Source of the DNA: Lachnospiraceae bacterium
GTDB lineage: Bacteria; Bacillota; Clostridia; Lachnospirales; Lachnospiraceae
DNA length: 64,000 bases
NCBI GenBank assembly: GCA_024682075.1
Contig: JAIKZQ010000006.1
Location: forward strand, 186,001-250,000
Reading direction: 5' to 3'
Below the pieces are notes generated by a model. The model saw only the letters and a list, made by a program, of their open reading frames with translations, ran no database searches and was not told the DNA's origin. A program made the position numbers and the translations under genes. Of this stretch, positions 53,943 to 63,145 are shown in pieces (position 1 is the stretch's first letter; each line of letters begins with the position of its first letter).

Positions 53943-54659
53943 ATGGATACTTTATATATTGTAATTCCTACATATAATGAACAAGAGAATATTGAGGAAG
54001 TGGTATCCGAATGGTATCCGGTCATCGATGACAAGGGTGACGATTCAAGGCTGGTTGTTGTTAATGACGGAAGCAGGGATAACACGCTTGATATTCTTAA
54101 TTCCCTTAAAGAAAAATATCCCAAACTGACAGTGCTTGATAAAGATAACGGCGGACATGGTCCTGCGGTCCTGTACGGATATGATTATGCGGTGAAAAAC
54201 GGAGCAGACTATGTTTTCCAGACGGATTCCGATCTGCAGACCGATCCCGGAGAGTTTGGGCAGTTCTGGGATGAACGTGAAAAGAATGATGCGATATTCG
54301 GATACCGTCCGCACAGAGGAGACGGACTTAGCAGATTTCTTGTAGAAAAAGTTGTATGCATTCTGCTGTTTCTCAGCTTCAGAGTAAAGGTTCCCGATGC
54401 CAATGCCCCGTACAGATTGTTTAAAGCAGATCTTTTTAAGCATTACCTTGATATCATTGAGCCTGATTATGCATTGCCCAACATCATCCTGACGGCGTTT
54501 TATGCTTATAAAAAGAATGACATCAGCTTTGTTCCGATATCATTTACCGCAAGGAAACGCGGAAAACAAAAGATGAACATCAAAAAGATCATACGGATAG
54601 GATTTAAGAGCATCAATGATTTCAAACATTACAGAAAAAAAATCGGAAAAGAAAGCTGA
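53943..54659 (+). CDS. DPM1-like GT2 glycosyltransferase
   Basis: A 238-residue cytosolic transferase of the dolichyl-phosphate-mannose-synthase type: YIVIPTYNEQENIEEVV, VVNDGSRDNTLD near residue 45, NGGHGPAVLYGYDYA near 70, QTDSDLQTDPGE (metal-binding Asp pair) near 95 and FTARKRGKQKMNIKKI near 200. It lacks the C-terminal helices of the 51.6-kb enzyme, so it must meet the membrane by other means. Start is uncertain: ATG 53943 fits family starts, but GTG 53919 and TTG 53925 are in frame and no ribosome site is clear. It probably makes a polyprenyl-phosphate sugar for the GT-C genes that follow. Confidence 0.83.
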   Translation: MDTLYIVIPTYNEQENIEEVVSEWYPVIDDKGDDSRLVVVNDGSRDNTLDILNSLKEKYPKLTVLDKDNGGHGPAVLYGYDYAVKNGADYVFQTDSDLQTDPGEFGQFWDEREKNDAIFGYRPHRGDGLSRFLVEKVVCILLFLSFRVKVPDANAPYRLFKADLFKHYLDIIEPDYALPNIILTAFYAYKKNDISFVPISFTARKRGKQKMNIKKIIRIGFKSINDFKHYRKKIGKES

Positions 54660-56127
54660 AAATTCACCGGTCGCAGAATATATTTCATATTTTTGCGCAG
54701 TCGTTCTTTCATTTATCATTTCGCTTCAAAGTAATTCCAATATATTTGTCTACAGAGAGCAGAAAGCCGACTCTGCGGTTTTCCAATATGTCGCAGGGAT
54801 GATGCTGAAGGGCTACATGCCTTACAGGGATGCCTTTGATCATAAGGGACCGCTTTTGTACTTCATTAATGCTGTCGGACTCTTGATCTGTAAAACCTGG
54901 GGGATATGGCTCGTTGAATTCCTGTTTCTGGCCGTGGCTTTCATTTTCTTGTACAGGACGTTCAGGCTTTGGACGGGGCGTGTTTTTTCCGTTCTGGCAC
55001 TTATGCTGTCTTTTGCTTCTTTCAGCAGTTATTTCTATGGCGGGAATTTCTCTGAAGAGTATTCGGTTCCTTTCATTGCAATATCTCTATATATCTTCAT
55101 TGATTATTTCAAGAACGATAAGATCAGTAATTTAAGACTGATCCTTTGCGGAGCTTCATTTGCATGCGTGCTTTTGCTTCGCCCCAATAATGCAGGTGTC
55201 TGGCCCGTGCTTTGTCTGTGCGTGCTCATTCATTGCATTTATAAGAAGATGACCAAGGACCTGATAAGATTCATATTATATTTCATCTGCGGAATGGCCG
55301 TCGTCATCATCCCGGTGATGGTCTGGCTTTTATGTAATGGCATTTTCGGTGATTTTATCGAATGCTACATCAGGTTCAACATGCTTTATTCCGAAGCCGG
55401 ATTTTCCGACCGCATAAACGGAATCAAGCTGTTCCTGATGGATTATCCAGTTTTGATGTCCGTATTGATCTGTCTGTTTTTTGCCCTTAAGAATAAAAGC
55501 ATCCGTGCTATCGGGCATGCGGGGCTTATCTTTTCGACGCTTGCCTTTATTGCGCTTCCGGGTACGATGTTCACACATTACGGTCTGGTTCTTGTTCCTG
55601 TCATCATGGTTCCTTATGCCGTGGTTTTATCGGGGATCGATCTTAAGAAAAAACAGACTGTATTTGATCTCGGACAGTATGCTTTATTGGTTTTTTCCGT
55701 TCTGATAATCATTTCTCCGGATTCAAGATATGTGTATCAGAGGGCTGTTTTTGATATCAGTCATTCGGGAGAAGTGTTTAATCCCACATCATATCAGTAT
55801 ATTGTCGCTTATTCCGATCATTTTACGGGGCCCGATGACAGGGTTGTGTATTTCGGCAACTGTGACCGTTATTACCTGCTCACCGACAGGACCTCCGCAA
55901 CAAGGTTTTCTTATCAGACACCTATCTTTGATCATGCCGGCGAACTTGGATGGAGCGATGAGTATTTTGCGAAGCTTGAAAACGATCCGCCTAAGCTTAT
56001 AGGAGTGCTCACGCCCAAGACCACCATATGTGACAGGGACAGGATCGAGTTGTTTGTCCGGGAGCATGACTATGAGCTTGTGCTGACAACGGATGACCTG
56101 AATATGTACGTTCTGCCTGATGAGTGA
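54616..56127 (+). CDS. GT-C type membrane glycosyltransferase
   Basis: A 503-residue polytopic protein with about ten helices. The first outer loop has REQKADSAVFQYVAGMM and then GYMPYRDAFDHKGPLLYF, the pattern of GT-C enzymes using polyprenyl-phosphate sugars. A soluble C-terminal domain of ~110 residues follows. It is a clear paralogue of the protein at 8755-10209, with shared order and motifs (LLRPN, and a C-terminal D-R-YY-L region). The start lies 44 bases inside the previous gene; no later start would keep the first helix, so the overlap is accepted. Its stop overlaps a GTG in the next frame. Acceptor unknown. Confidence 0.77.
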   Translation: MISNITEKKSEKKAENSPVAEYISYFCAVVLSFIISLQSNSNIFVYREQKADSAVFQYVAGMMLKGYMPYRDAFDHKGPLLYFINAVGLLICKTWGIWLVEFLFLAVAFIFLYRTFRLWTGRVFSVLALMLSFASFSSYFYGGNFSEEYSVPFIAISLYIFIDYFKNDKISNLRLILCGASFACVLLLRPNNAGVWPVLCLCVLIHCIYKKMTKDLIRFILYFICGMAVVIIPVMVWLLCNGIFGDFIECYIRFNMLYSEAGFSDRINGIKLFLMDYPVLMSVLICLFFALKNKSIRAIGHAGLIFSTLAFIALPGTMFTHYGLVLVPVIMVPYAVVLSGIDLKKKQTVFDLGQYALLVFSVLIIISPDSRYVYQRAVFDISHSGEVFNPTSYQYIVAYSDHFTGPDDRVVYFGNCDRYYLLTDRTSATRFSYQTPIFDHAGELGWSDEYFAKLENDPPKLIGVLTPKTTICDRDRIELFVREHDYELVLTTDDLNMYVLPDE

Positions 56128-56171
56128 TCTCGTTTAATCTGTATGTTTTCTTTGAACTGGGGATTTTTTAC

Positions 56172-58634
56172 ATGACCAAAAAGAAATTCGACATAACTTA
56201 TATATTATCTTTTGTAATTCCGGTTCTGATCGCAGTTTTGGCGTTCAATAATATCGGTGTCGGCCCGGGCGGTAGCAATACCGTGCTTGTCTATGACATG
56301 AAGGCGCAGCTCCTTGCTCTTTACGGCTATTTATCCAACGGCGGACCCGGATACGATAATCTGTTTCATTCGATGAGCGGCGCGCTGGGCGGCGGTTATT
56401 ACGGAACCCTGGCCCTGTACGTGTCTCCGTTTGACTTTATCTACTGCCTGGTTCCCACAAGATATCTGCCCGATGCTATATACTGCCTGACGATCTTTAA
56501 GATAGGCCTTTGCGGCCTGTCGATGTGCTTTTACCTGAAACGTACCCGGAAAGAGCAGGGCAAAGGCATAACAGTGGCCCTTTCGTGCTGCTATGCACTT
56601 ATGAGCTATGTTTTCATGTATTCCATGTCTCCGATGTGGTTTGATGCCATAATGCTCATGCCGCTGATTGCACTTTCTCTGGAGAAGATCATATCCGGGG
56701 AAAAGAGCGCTTCTTTCGTGCTTTTTGTGGCTGTGTGCATCATAAGCGATTATTATATTGCGTTCATGACCATCATTGCCGTCACACTGTTTTTCCTGTT
56801 CAGACTAGCCGAGGACGGGCTTAAGGGCAGGGATCTGCTTCACAGGTGTATGAGCTATGCGGTTCATGGACTCTTATCTGCTGGAATATCCGCGTTTATC
56901 CTTATACCTGTTGCTCTTGATTTTAACAGGGGCAAGCTTTCAGAGGGCGTTAAATCCAATACTGTATTTCTGAAAAATACTCTGTTTGAAGTCATTAAAA
57001 TGTTTGCACCTTCGTCATATGCCACGATGGATTATACTGCACCTCCGAATGTGTTCTGTGGATCCATAGTCCTTCTGCTTGCTCTTTTCTGGATCCTCTA
57101 TGGCAAAAAGAATGCCCGTGCGAGAATAGCCGGGGCAGTGGTGATAGGCATATATTTCCTATCGTTCATCTTCGGGCCTTTCGATCGCATTTGGCATGGA
57201 TTCAGGGACCCTGTCGGCTTTCCTGTGCGGTATGCCTTTACATTTGTGTTTTTCATGATCTGTTTTGCTTCAAGGGGATATGAAACGATCAAAAAGTCGG
57301 ATCTTAAGATCTCTCCCGGGAAGATGGGATTCTTCTGGGTCATTATTTTCATCTATACATATGTCGAGCTGTTCATCAACAGCGGATATATTCTTTCAAG
57401 GCTTGCGGTTGAAGAAAGGTATCAGAACAGAGACGAATTTAACAGGCTTTGCGAGAACATGGAGTATCTGCTGAATGACATTGATCTTTCGGATGAGGAT
57501 GGATACGGGCGCATAGTCAGGAATTTCCATATATCACGTTTTGACGGCGCTCTGTTTGGATATGATGGAATGGAAAGATTCAGTTCGAGCTATAATCAGA
57601 AGCTGGATTATTTTCTTGAAAGGTGCGGCATAGGTTCCTCGTTCCATACCGTGACGGATTATGGCGAGAATCCCGCGATGAATTCCCTGCTCTGCGTAAA
57701 GTACTATATTTCTTATTACAGGGATATTGCGGATATTTATGAGCTGAAGGATTCCTGCAGATACTACAGCCTGTATGAAAATCCTTATGCTTTTCCTCTT
57801 GCGTTTTATTCAGGTTTAGACGGAGAGGTGACTTCCCTTGATGATCTTTCGGATGATCCGTTTGTGAATATCAATTCCGTGCTGAAGGAGTTAGCCGGTC
57901 CGGACTATTCTGATCTGGACGTTTTCAGGAAGATCGAGTATGTAAGGCACGACCGCGAAGAAGGAGAGTATCTTAAGGCTGATACCGTCGGTTCCGCAGA
58001 TTTGGTGTTTGAAACTCCGTATTCCGGGTATTATTATTTTTATTCTCAGTATATCGATCCCGTGGATGATTACAGGGGTGAATGGGCAAGCGGTAATTTC
58101 AGCCAGAAGACAGTCTTTGCTGATTCGTATGTTGATGGCGTGGCGAATGGTCTCTTCAGAAATGATGAATTCAGTTTCATTACCGGTGCCGGATATTTTG
58201 ATGCTTCAGGCGTACATGCCATTACACTTGACACTTCCCTGTCGGAAATAGGAGATACATATGTCTATTATTTCGACAAAGATGCTTTCGAGCAGATTTA
58301 TGAGCAGATAAAATCTGCAGGCTTTTCTTTGGATTATATCGGTGATGAGGGCATAATCTTATCCGGAACTGCCGAAGAGGATGGGCATGTATTTGTCAGC
58401 CTTCCGTTTGAACAGGGATATAAAGTATATGTCGACGGGAAGAAAACGGATATTGAAGGCTATTGCGATGCTATAATGCTCGTGCCCGTATCTGCAGGAG
58501 AGCATACGATAGAAATAAAGTATGTTCCGCCGGGACTCATGCCCGGGGCGATCATATCCGTATTATCATTGGCTGTCTTGATCATCCTCTGCAGGAAAAC
58601 GTCCGGCAAAAATAGAAGTGGGGAGCTTAAATGA
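56172..58634 (+). CDS. YfhO family membrane protein
   Basis: An 820-residue protein with about twelve helices in the first half (acidic outer loop VLVYDMKAQLLALYGYL, IWHGFRDPVGFPVRYAF near residue 350) and a large extracellular second half ending in a beta domain (YKVYVDGKKTDIEGY, AGEHTIEIKY), then a last helix and basic tail. It is the paralogue of the protein at 24281-26731, with one more C-terminal helix. Start ATG 56172 has CTGGGGA upstream; an in-frame GTG at 56124 overlaps the previous stop and cannot be excluded. Its stop overlaps the next ATG. YfhO proteins support glycosylation of wall polymers. Confidence 0.82.
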   Translation: MTKKKFDITYILSFVIPVLIAVLAFNNIGVGPGGSNTVLVYDMKAQLLALYGYLSNGGPGYDNLFHSMSGALGGGYYGTLALYVSPFDFIYCLVPTRYLPDAIYCLTIFKIGLCGLSMCFYLKRTRKEQGKGITVALSCCYALMSYVFMYSMSPMWFDAIMLMPLIALSLEKIISGEKSASFVLFVAVCIISDYYIAFMTIIAVTLFFLFRLAEDGLKGRDLLHRCMSYAVHGLLSAGISAFILIPVALDFNRGKLSEGVKSNTVFLKNTLFEVIKMFAPSSYATMDYTAPPNVFCGSIVLLLALFWILYGKKNARARIAGAVVIGIYFLSFIFGPFDRIWHGFRDPVGFPVRYAFTFVFFMICFASRGYETIKKSDLKISPGKMGFFWVIIFIYTYVELFINSGYILSRLAVEERYQNRDEFNRLCENMEYLLNDIDLSDEDGYGRIVRNFHISRFDGALFGYDGMERFSSSYNQKLDYFLERCGIGSSFHTVTDYGENPAMNSLLCVKYYISYYRDIADIYELKDSCRYYSLYENPYAFPLAFYSGLDGEVTSLDDLSDDPFVNINSVLKELAGPDYSDLDVFRKIEYVRHDREEGEYLKADTVGSADLVFETPYSGYYYFYSQYIDPVDDYRGEWASGNFSQKTVFADSYVDGVANGLFRNDEFSFITGAGYFDASGVHAITLDTSLSEIGDTYVYYFDKDAFEQIYEQIKSAGFSLDYIGDEGIILSGTAEEDGHVFVSLPFEQGYKVYVDGKKTDIEGYCDAIMLVPVSAGEHTIEIKYVPPGLMPGAIISVLSLAVLIILCRKTSGKNRSGELK

Positions 58635-60442
58635 GTTCTGAAAACAAGATTTGTAAAACTATGTCAGGGATCCATACGGGAGTATATATTGCTCTGATCA
58701 TTGCCGTAGGCGTTATCAGGCTGATATTCCTTTTCTATCAGCGCGACGGGCATCATGTTGATGAAACGTGGAGCTATGGTTTTGCCAACAGTTATTACGA
58801 GTCCCAGATCTATGGTTATTATGACGGCGAGGGACCGCACAATATAGGAGAGTGGGTGACAGGAGATACATTTGGTGATTATATTACCGTCTCCGAAGAC
58901 CACAGATTTGCTTTCGATTCTGTACTTTATAATTCTAACGAGGATCTGAGCCCGCCGCTTTATATTATCCTCCTGCATTTCGTAAGCTCTCTTTTTCCGG
59001 GAAGGTTTTCCTGGTGGTTTGCATTTTCCATCAGTCTTTTGGCATATGTTCCATCACTTATCCTGATATATCTGATATCCCATGAATTTACCGATTCCAG
59101 GTTTTGCGGCCTGCTGACACTTGCGTATTATGTGTTTTCGGGCTGCGGCACGTCGAATTTCCTGTTCCTGAGGATATATCATCTTTTTACGTTATTTGCC
59201 CTCTGGTTGTTCTGGCTGATGATTCGGATCGTAAAGAATGACAAGGACGGAAAGTATTATTATTTTCCTTTATTACTCGTCCCTGCCATTCTGGGCTTCC
59301 TTACTCATTATTATTTTCTGGTCATTGCATTTTCACTGACTTTATTCGGAGTCTTATGCCTGTTGTTAAAAAAGAGGATCAGGGACTTTTTCAGGATGGG
59401 TATATGGATGCTGTTATCGGTCGGAGCCTTTTTTGCCATATATCCTTCGTCGATACGCCTTCTTCTTCCGTATTCGAGCGGGGATACCTCCGGAACCGGG
59501 TATTACACTTATCCGTATTCTTTTGACCTTGAAGTAGCAAATATGAGATTTTTCAGGGGGACTCTCGGATTCTATATTCCTTTTAATGTTCAGGACCTGA
59601 TCATGCTTGCCGGAATTATAGTGTTTGGCATAGTCATGGTTTTGCTGGTGGTTTTTCTGTTCAGAAATGAGAACTGGATGAAAAAACTGCTTGCAAGGAC
59701 TAAGAGCATATGTGTTAAAGTGAAAAACGAGATCAAAACCACAGCGGCAAAGTTAGATAAGACAGTTTTGATAGCTGTTCCGGCCTCGATCCTTTATCTG
59801 CTCATAATCCCTTATTCAGCAACGATCTTTCATATGGGATTTACTGAGAGGTATTTCTTTGGCGCAATGACGTTGTTTTGCATTGCGTATGTTTCTGTTG
59901 TCGGAGTGGTGATAGAACGGATTGTGAGCTCGGGACTCAGTAAGGCCTTTTCACGCTCGGTTACTGCCGTGATCATTACCCTGATGATCGCAGGCATCGT
60001 TTCAAGCAATATCTCTACACAGCTTTTCAGGCTCACTTACATGGAAGAAAAGGAACTGACAGATGTGCTTGAGGGTAACGATTGTTACATTGTATTCTAT
60101 GCTCACAGGGATCTTGTATGGCTTTGCCCGGTATTAAGAGAGTCGGGTGATCTTTATCTTGATGATCAGAAAATGTTTCTTAAAGATGATTACGAAGTTC
60201 CGGAACTTCACCCGGGAACCATGCTTGTTATCGTGGATGCCGGTTTTTTAAGTGAAGAGCAGAAAGAGCAGTATGAAAGCGATGATGAGATAGGCCTTGC
60301 TGACATGGAAATGCCCCAGCTCCTGATGACTGCCGGCGACCTTGCAATGAATATAGGAGAGGAGACCGGATTGGAATGCATCAGCGTGGGAGAGTACAAA
60401 TCGTTTATAGGAATGATTGATGTTTACAGGCTGGAAGAATAA
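58631..60442 (+). CDS. PMT/ArnT-like GT-C glycosyltransferase
   Basis: A 603-residue membrane protein with about ten helices. The first outer loop carries HHVDETWSYGFANSYY, with the Asp-Glu pair of PMT/ArnT enzymes, and the later NEDLSPPLYIILLHFVSSLFPG matches the PPLYY-like stretch of that group. RIYHLFTLFALWLFWL and FTERYFFGAMTLF are further family-like helices. The C-terminal ~150 residues are extracellular. It starts inside the stop of the YfhO gene and closes the glycan cluster; the next gene is pilC, 154 bases on, with its own promoter. Inference: transfers a polyprenyl-linked sugar to an exported acceptor. Confidence 0.78.
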   Translation: MSSENKICKTMSGIHTGVYIALIIAVGVIRLIFLFYQRDGHHVDETWSYGFANSYYESQIYGYYDGEGPHNIGEWVTGDTFGDYITVSEDHRFAFDSVLYNSNEDLSPPLYIILLHFVSSLFPGRFSWWFAFSISLLAYVPSLILIYLISHEFTDSRFCGLLTLAYYVFSGCGTSNFLFLRIYHLFTLFALWLFWLMIRIVKNDKDGKYYYFPLLLVPAILGFLTHYYFLVIAFSLTLFGVLCLLLKKRIRDFFRMGIWMLLSVGAFFAIYPSSIRLLLPYSSGDTSGTGYYTYPYSFDLEVANMRFFRGTLGFYIPFNVQDLIMLAGIIVFGIVMVLLVVFLFRNENWMKKLLARTKSICVKVKNEIKTTAAKLDKTVLIAVPASILYLLIIPYSATIFHMGFTERYFFGAMTLFCIAYVSVVGVVIERIVSSGLSKAFSRSVTAVIITLMIAGIVSSNISTQLFRLTYMEEKELTDVLEGNDCYIVFYAHRDLVWLCPVLRESGDLYLDDQKMFLKDDYEVPELHPGTMLVIVDAGFLSEEQKEQYESDDEIGLADMEMPQLLMTAGDLAMNIGEETGLECISVGEYKSFIGMIDVYRLEE

Positions 60443-60532
60443 AAAATGACTGTTGATTTGTGCAAGGTGCACATCAGCAATTTGATTAATTGTCACTAAT
60501 AACAAAAAGTTAAGAAAATCTTAAGATTATCG

Positions 60533-60561
60533 TTGATTTTATTAAATCTTTGAATTACTAT
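60533..60561 (+). promoter_or_regulatory. Sigma-A type promoter for the pilC operon
   Basis: TTGATT at 60533-60538 and TACTAT at 60556-60561 with a 17-base spacer, 36 bases before the GTG. It implies that pilC-pilin-pilD are transcribed apart from the glycan cluster. Confidence 0.5.
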
Positions 60562-60596
60562 ATACATGGACTTGAAAGGATAGGAGGATTTATTCC

Positions 60597-61814
60597 GTGG
60601 CAACATTTGCTTATGAGGCTATGAACTCCGAAGGGAAGATCGTTAAGGGTTCCCTGGAGGCTGATAACATTGACAGAGCCAGAGACAGTGTCAAGGCACA
60701 GGGACTTACTGTTGTAAGCGTTGGTTCACAGAGCGCCTTGGGCAAGGATCTTAAATTTGATCTTTCTCCCAAGCCCAGCGTCAGAGATCTTTCGGTTTTC
60801 TGCCGTCAGTTCGTTTCGATGATCAGAGCCGGTGTTACTATTCTCGATTCGCTCCAGATGCTTGGTGAATCTACCGAGAATAAGAAGCTCAGAGATGCGA
60901 TCTTCGATGTCAGGACCAGCACCGAAACCGGTATGTCACTCTCGGGAGCTATGTCGGAATTCAGTCCTCAGGTATTTCCTTCACTCCTTATCAGTATGGT
61001 CACTGCCGGTGAGGCTTCCGGTTCACTCGATATCGCATTCGACAGAATGGCAAGGCAGTTCGAGAGAAGCAGCAGGACACAGGCTCTCATCAAGAAGGCA
61101 ATGGTCTACCCCATAATCGTTGTCATCGTAGCAATAGCCGTTGTCATCGTAATGCTGGAAGTCGTTATCCCTACCTATACTTCCATGTTCGCTACAATGG
61201 ATGTTGAACTTCCTAAAATAACAAAGATGGTCATTGCAATGAGTGACGGACTCAAGCATTACTGGTTCATCATCACCCCGATGGTCGGTGCTGTGGTTTT
61301 CGGAATCATCACTTTCAAGAATACCATCCAGGGTAAGCATTTCTTTGGGAAACTTGCTATTAAACTTCCTCTTACCAAGGAGATTACCGTAAAGAGCGCA
61401 TCGGCACTCATGTCCAGAACTCTTTCGACCCTTATCGGTGCAGGTCTTCCCCTTGTTGAGGCAGTCGACATCACTTCAGGCGTTATGTCCAACATCTACT
61501 TCCAGGAAGCTCTTGAGCATGCCAAGGAAGAGATCACGATAGGACAGCCTCTCTCGAGACCTCTTGAAGAGGCCGGAATATTCCCTCCGATGGTCCACTA
61601 CATGATCAAGATCGGTGAGGAAACCGGTAACATTGAGGATATGCTCAATAAGAACGCCGAGTATTATGAGGAAGAGGTTGAAATGGCCGTCCAGTCATTC
61701 ATGGCAATGCTCGAGCCCCTCATCATAATCGTGCTTGCTGCCATAGTCGGCGTGCTGATCGGTGCAGTCATGGCTCCCATGCTTGCTATGTACCAGGGCC
61801 TCGACAATCTGTAA
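60597..61814 (+). CDS. pilC: Type IV pilus inner-membrane platform protein PilC
   Basis: A 405-residue GspF/PilC membrane protein that links the PilB motor to the growing pilus. It has the N-terminal FAYEAMNSEGKIVKGSLEAD strand pair and two GspF repeats: about 65-190 (FCRQFVSMIRAGVTILDSL) and 270-395 (SRTLSTLIGAGLPLVEAV). Membrane helices lie near 168-190, 215-237 and 372-395. The start is GTG at 60597, backed by a full AGGAGG nine bases upstream. The prepilin gene follows after 84 bases. Standing apart from pilB is unusual (see findings). Confidence 0.95.
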   Translation: MATFAYEAMNSEGKIVKGSLEADNIDRARDSVKAQGLTVVSVGSQSALGKDLKFDLSPKPSVRDLSVFCRQFVSMIRAGVTILDSLQMLGESTENKKLRDAIFDVRTSTETGMSLSGAMSEFSPQVFPSLLISMVTAGEASGSLDIAFDRMARQFERSSRTQALIKKAMVYPIIVVIVAIAVVIVMLEVVIPTYTSMFATMDVELPKITKMVIAMSDGLKHYWFIITPMVGAVVFGIITFKNTIQGKHFFGKLAIKLPLTKEITVKSASALMSRTLSTLIGAGLPLVEAVDITSGVMSNIYFQEALEHAKEEITIGQPLSRPLEEAGIFPPMVHYMIKIGEETGNIEDMLNKNAEYYEEEVEMAVQSFMAMLEPLIIIVLAAIVGVLIGAVMAPMLAMYQGLDNL

Positions 61815-61898
61815 TTCATTTCGAATCAACCGCAGCTGTAGAAGGGCAGTGGCGTTTGAGATATAGCAAATCATTTCATATTAAAAGGAGAGATTATT

Positions 61899-62291
61899 AT
61901 GAAGAAGAACAACAATGGTTTTTCACTCGTAGAGCTCATCATCGTTATTGCCATCATGGCAGTTCTCGTTGGTGTTCTCGCACCTCAGTTCATCAAGTAT
62001 GTTGAGCAGTCCAGAAGATCTCGTGACATCGCTACCGCTCAGGAGATCAGAGAAGCTTATCTTGCAGACATCGCTGACGGCAAGGCTTCAACTCTTACCG
62101 CTACTCCCGTAGCAAGCAATCCTACCTCTCTTGGTGAGGATCCTGTTGTTGCCGGATCTCTTGGCGGATCATGGTCTGTTGACTTTGACGCTGTTCTTGG
62201 TACCTGCTCAGTCACCCTTTCAGGTGCAGGCGGACATGACTATGTTCTTACCAACGAAGATGACGCTTCTGACTACAAGACTGCAGGCTGA
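61899..62291 (+). CDS. Type IV prepilin (major pilin candidate)
   Basis: A 130-residue type IV prepilin. The leader MKKNNNG is followed by FSLVELIIVIAIMAVLVGVL: cleavage is expected between Gly7 and Phe8, with Glu at mature position 5. After the helix come a Ser/Thr-rich stretch (DGKASTLTATPVASNPTS) and a short Gly-rich globular part with a single cysteine (GTCSVTL), so no disulfide loop. This is smaller than Gram-negative PilA. A strong AAAGGAGAG precedes the ATG at 61899. pilD, the peptidase for the leader, follows 10 bases after the stop. Only one pilin gene is in view; minor pilins may lie beyond the edge. Confidence 0.93.
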   Translation: MKKNNNGFSLVELIIVIAIMAVLVGVLAPQFIKYVEQSRRSRDIATAQEIREAYLADIADGKASTLTATPVASNPTSLGEDPVVAGSLGGSWSVDFDAVLGTCSVTLSGAGGHDYVLTNEDDASDYKTAG

Positions 62292-62301
62292 TCTTGATTA
62301 A

Positions 62302-63075
62302 ATGATTTACTTCCGACTCTACATCGGCATATTATTCTTCCTCTTCGGCGCTACGATAGGCAGCTTTTTAAACGTACTGATCTATCGTATCCCGAAGAAG
62401 GAAGATTTTGTGAAGACCCGTTCCCACTGCATGAAATGCGGATACCAGCTTGAGTGGTACGATCTCGTTCCCATCTTCAGCTGGCTGTTTCTGGGAGGAA
62501 AGTGCCGGAAGTGCAAGACCAAATTATCTGCTCAGTATCCTCTGATCGAGGCACTGAACGGAGTCATGTATGTTTTGAACTTTGTACTGTTCGGTCTGTC
62601 AATCACAACCCTTCTGTATTGCGGACTCTTCAGTGCTCTGATCGCACTAAGTGTGATCGATTTTCGTACGTACGAAATACCGGTCGGATTTAATGTCTTT
62701 ATACTGGTACTCGGCGCGATAAGAGTGATAACGGATTATCACAACTGGCCTGAGTATGTTATCGGCCTGGTATCGGTAAGTGTTCCATTATTATTGATTT
62801 TTTATGCAACCAAAGGGAAAGGCATTGGCGGCGGTGACGTTAAGCTGATGGGAGCTGTAGGGCTCTTGATTGGATGGAAACTTGTCGTGCTTGCCTTTTT
62901 CCTTGGTTGTCTTTTAGGTTCAGTGATTCACGTAGCACGCATGAAGATAAGTGGAGAATCTCATGTGCTGGCAATGGGCCCGTATCTCTCCGCAGGAATT
63001 ATGATCGCCTGCATCTGGGGCGAGAAGCTGATCAGTCTTTATATCAATTATCTTAACGGGCTGATGGCATCATGA
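62302..63075 (+). CDS. pilD: Prepilin peptidase / N-methyltransferase PilD
   Basis: A 257-residue membrane aspartyl peptidase that cuts and methylates prepilins. The N-terminal GSFLNVLIYRIPKK and two CxxC pairs (CMKC near residue 42, CRKC near 67) mark the methylating domain. The catalytic Asp residues are in VIDFRTYEIP near 118 and GGGDVKLMGA near 177. About seven membrane helices. It lies 10 bases after the prepilin gene, so coupling is likely; the ribosome site is weak. Complete. Confidence 0.95.
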   Translation: MIYFRLYIGILFFLFGATIGSFLNVLIYRIPKKEDFVKTRSHCMKCGYQLEWYDLVPIFSWLFLGGKCRKCKTKLSAQYPLIEALNGVMYVLNFVLFGLSITTLLYCGLFSALIALSVIDFRTYEIPVGFNVFILVLGAIRVITDYHNWPEYVIGLVSVSVPLLLIFYATKGKGIGGGDVKLMGAVGLLIGWKLVVLAFFLGCLLGSVIHVARMKISGESHVLAMGPYLSAGIMIACIWGEKLISLYINYLNGLMAS

Positions 63076-63086
63076 ATATTGAATGT

Positions 63087-63115
63087 AACAGATAGTCATC
63101 ATTTATATATCTGTT
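63087..63115 (+). other. Hairpin between pilD and pilM
   Basis: AACAGATA and TATCTGTT form a perfect 8-base AT-rich stem with a 13-base loop; ATTTTTATT follows some ten bases later. It may weaken transcription into pilM rather than stop it. Confidence 0.35.
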
Positions 63116-63145
63116 CATAATAAATTTTTATTAAGAGGGTAGGAT

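Noticed and set aside
54616..54659. Possible frameshift joining the DPM-like and GT-C genes
   Set aside because: Both proteins are complete by family comparison. The 44-base overlap is long but the first helix of the GT-C protein needs this start.
60510..60524. Inverted repeat TTAAGA-AAA-TCTTAA before the pilC promoter
   Set aside because: Only six AT-rich pairs with a three-base loop; too weak to call a terminator or operator.
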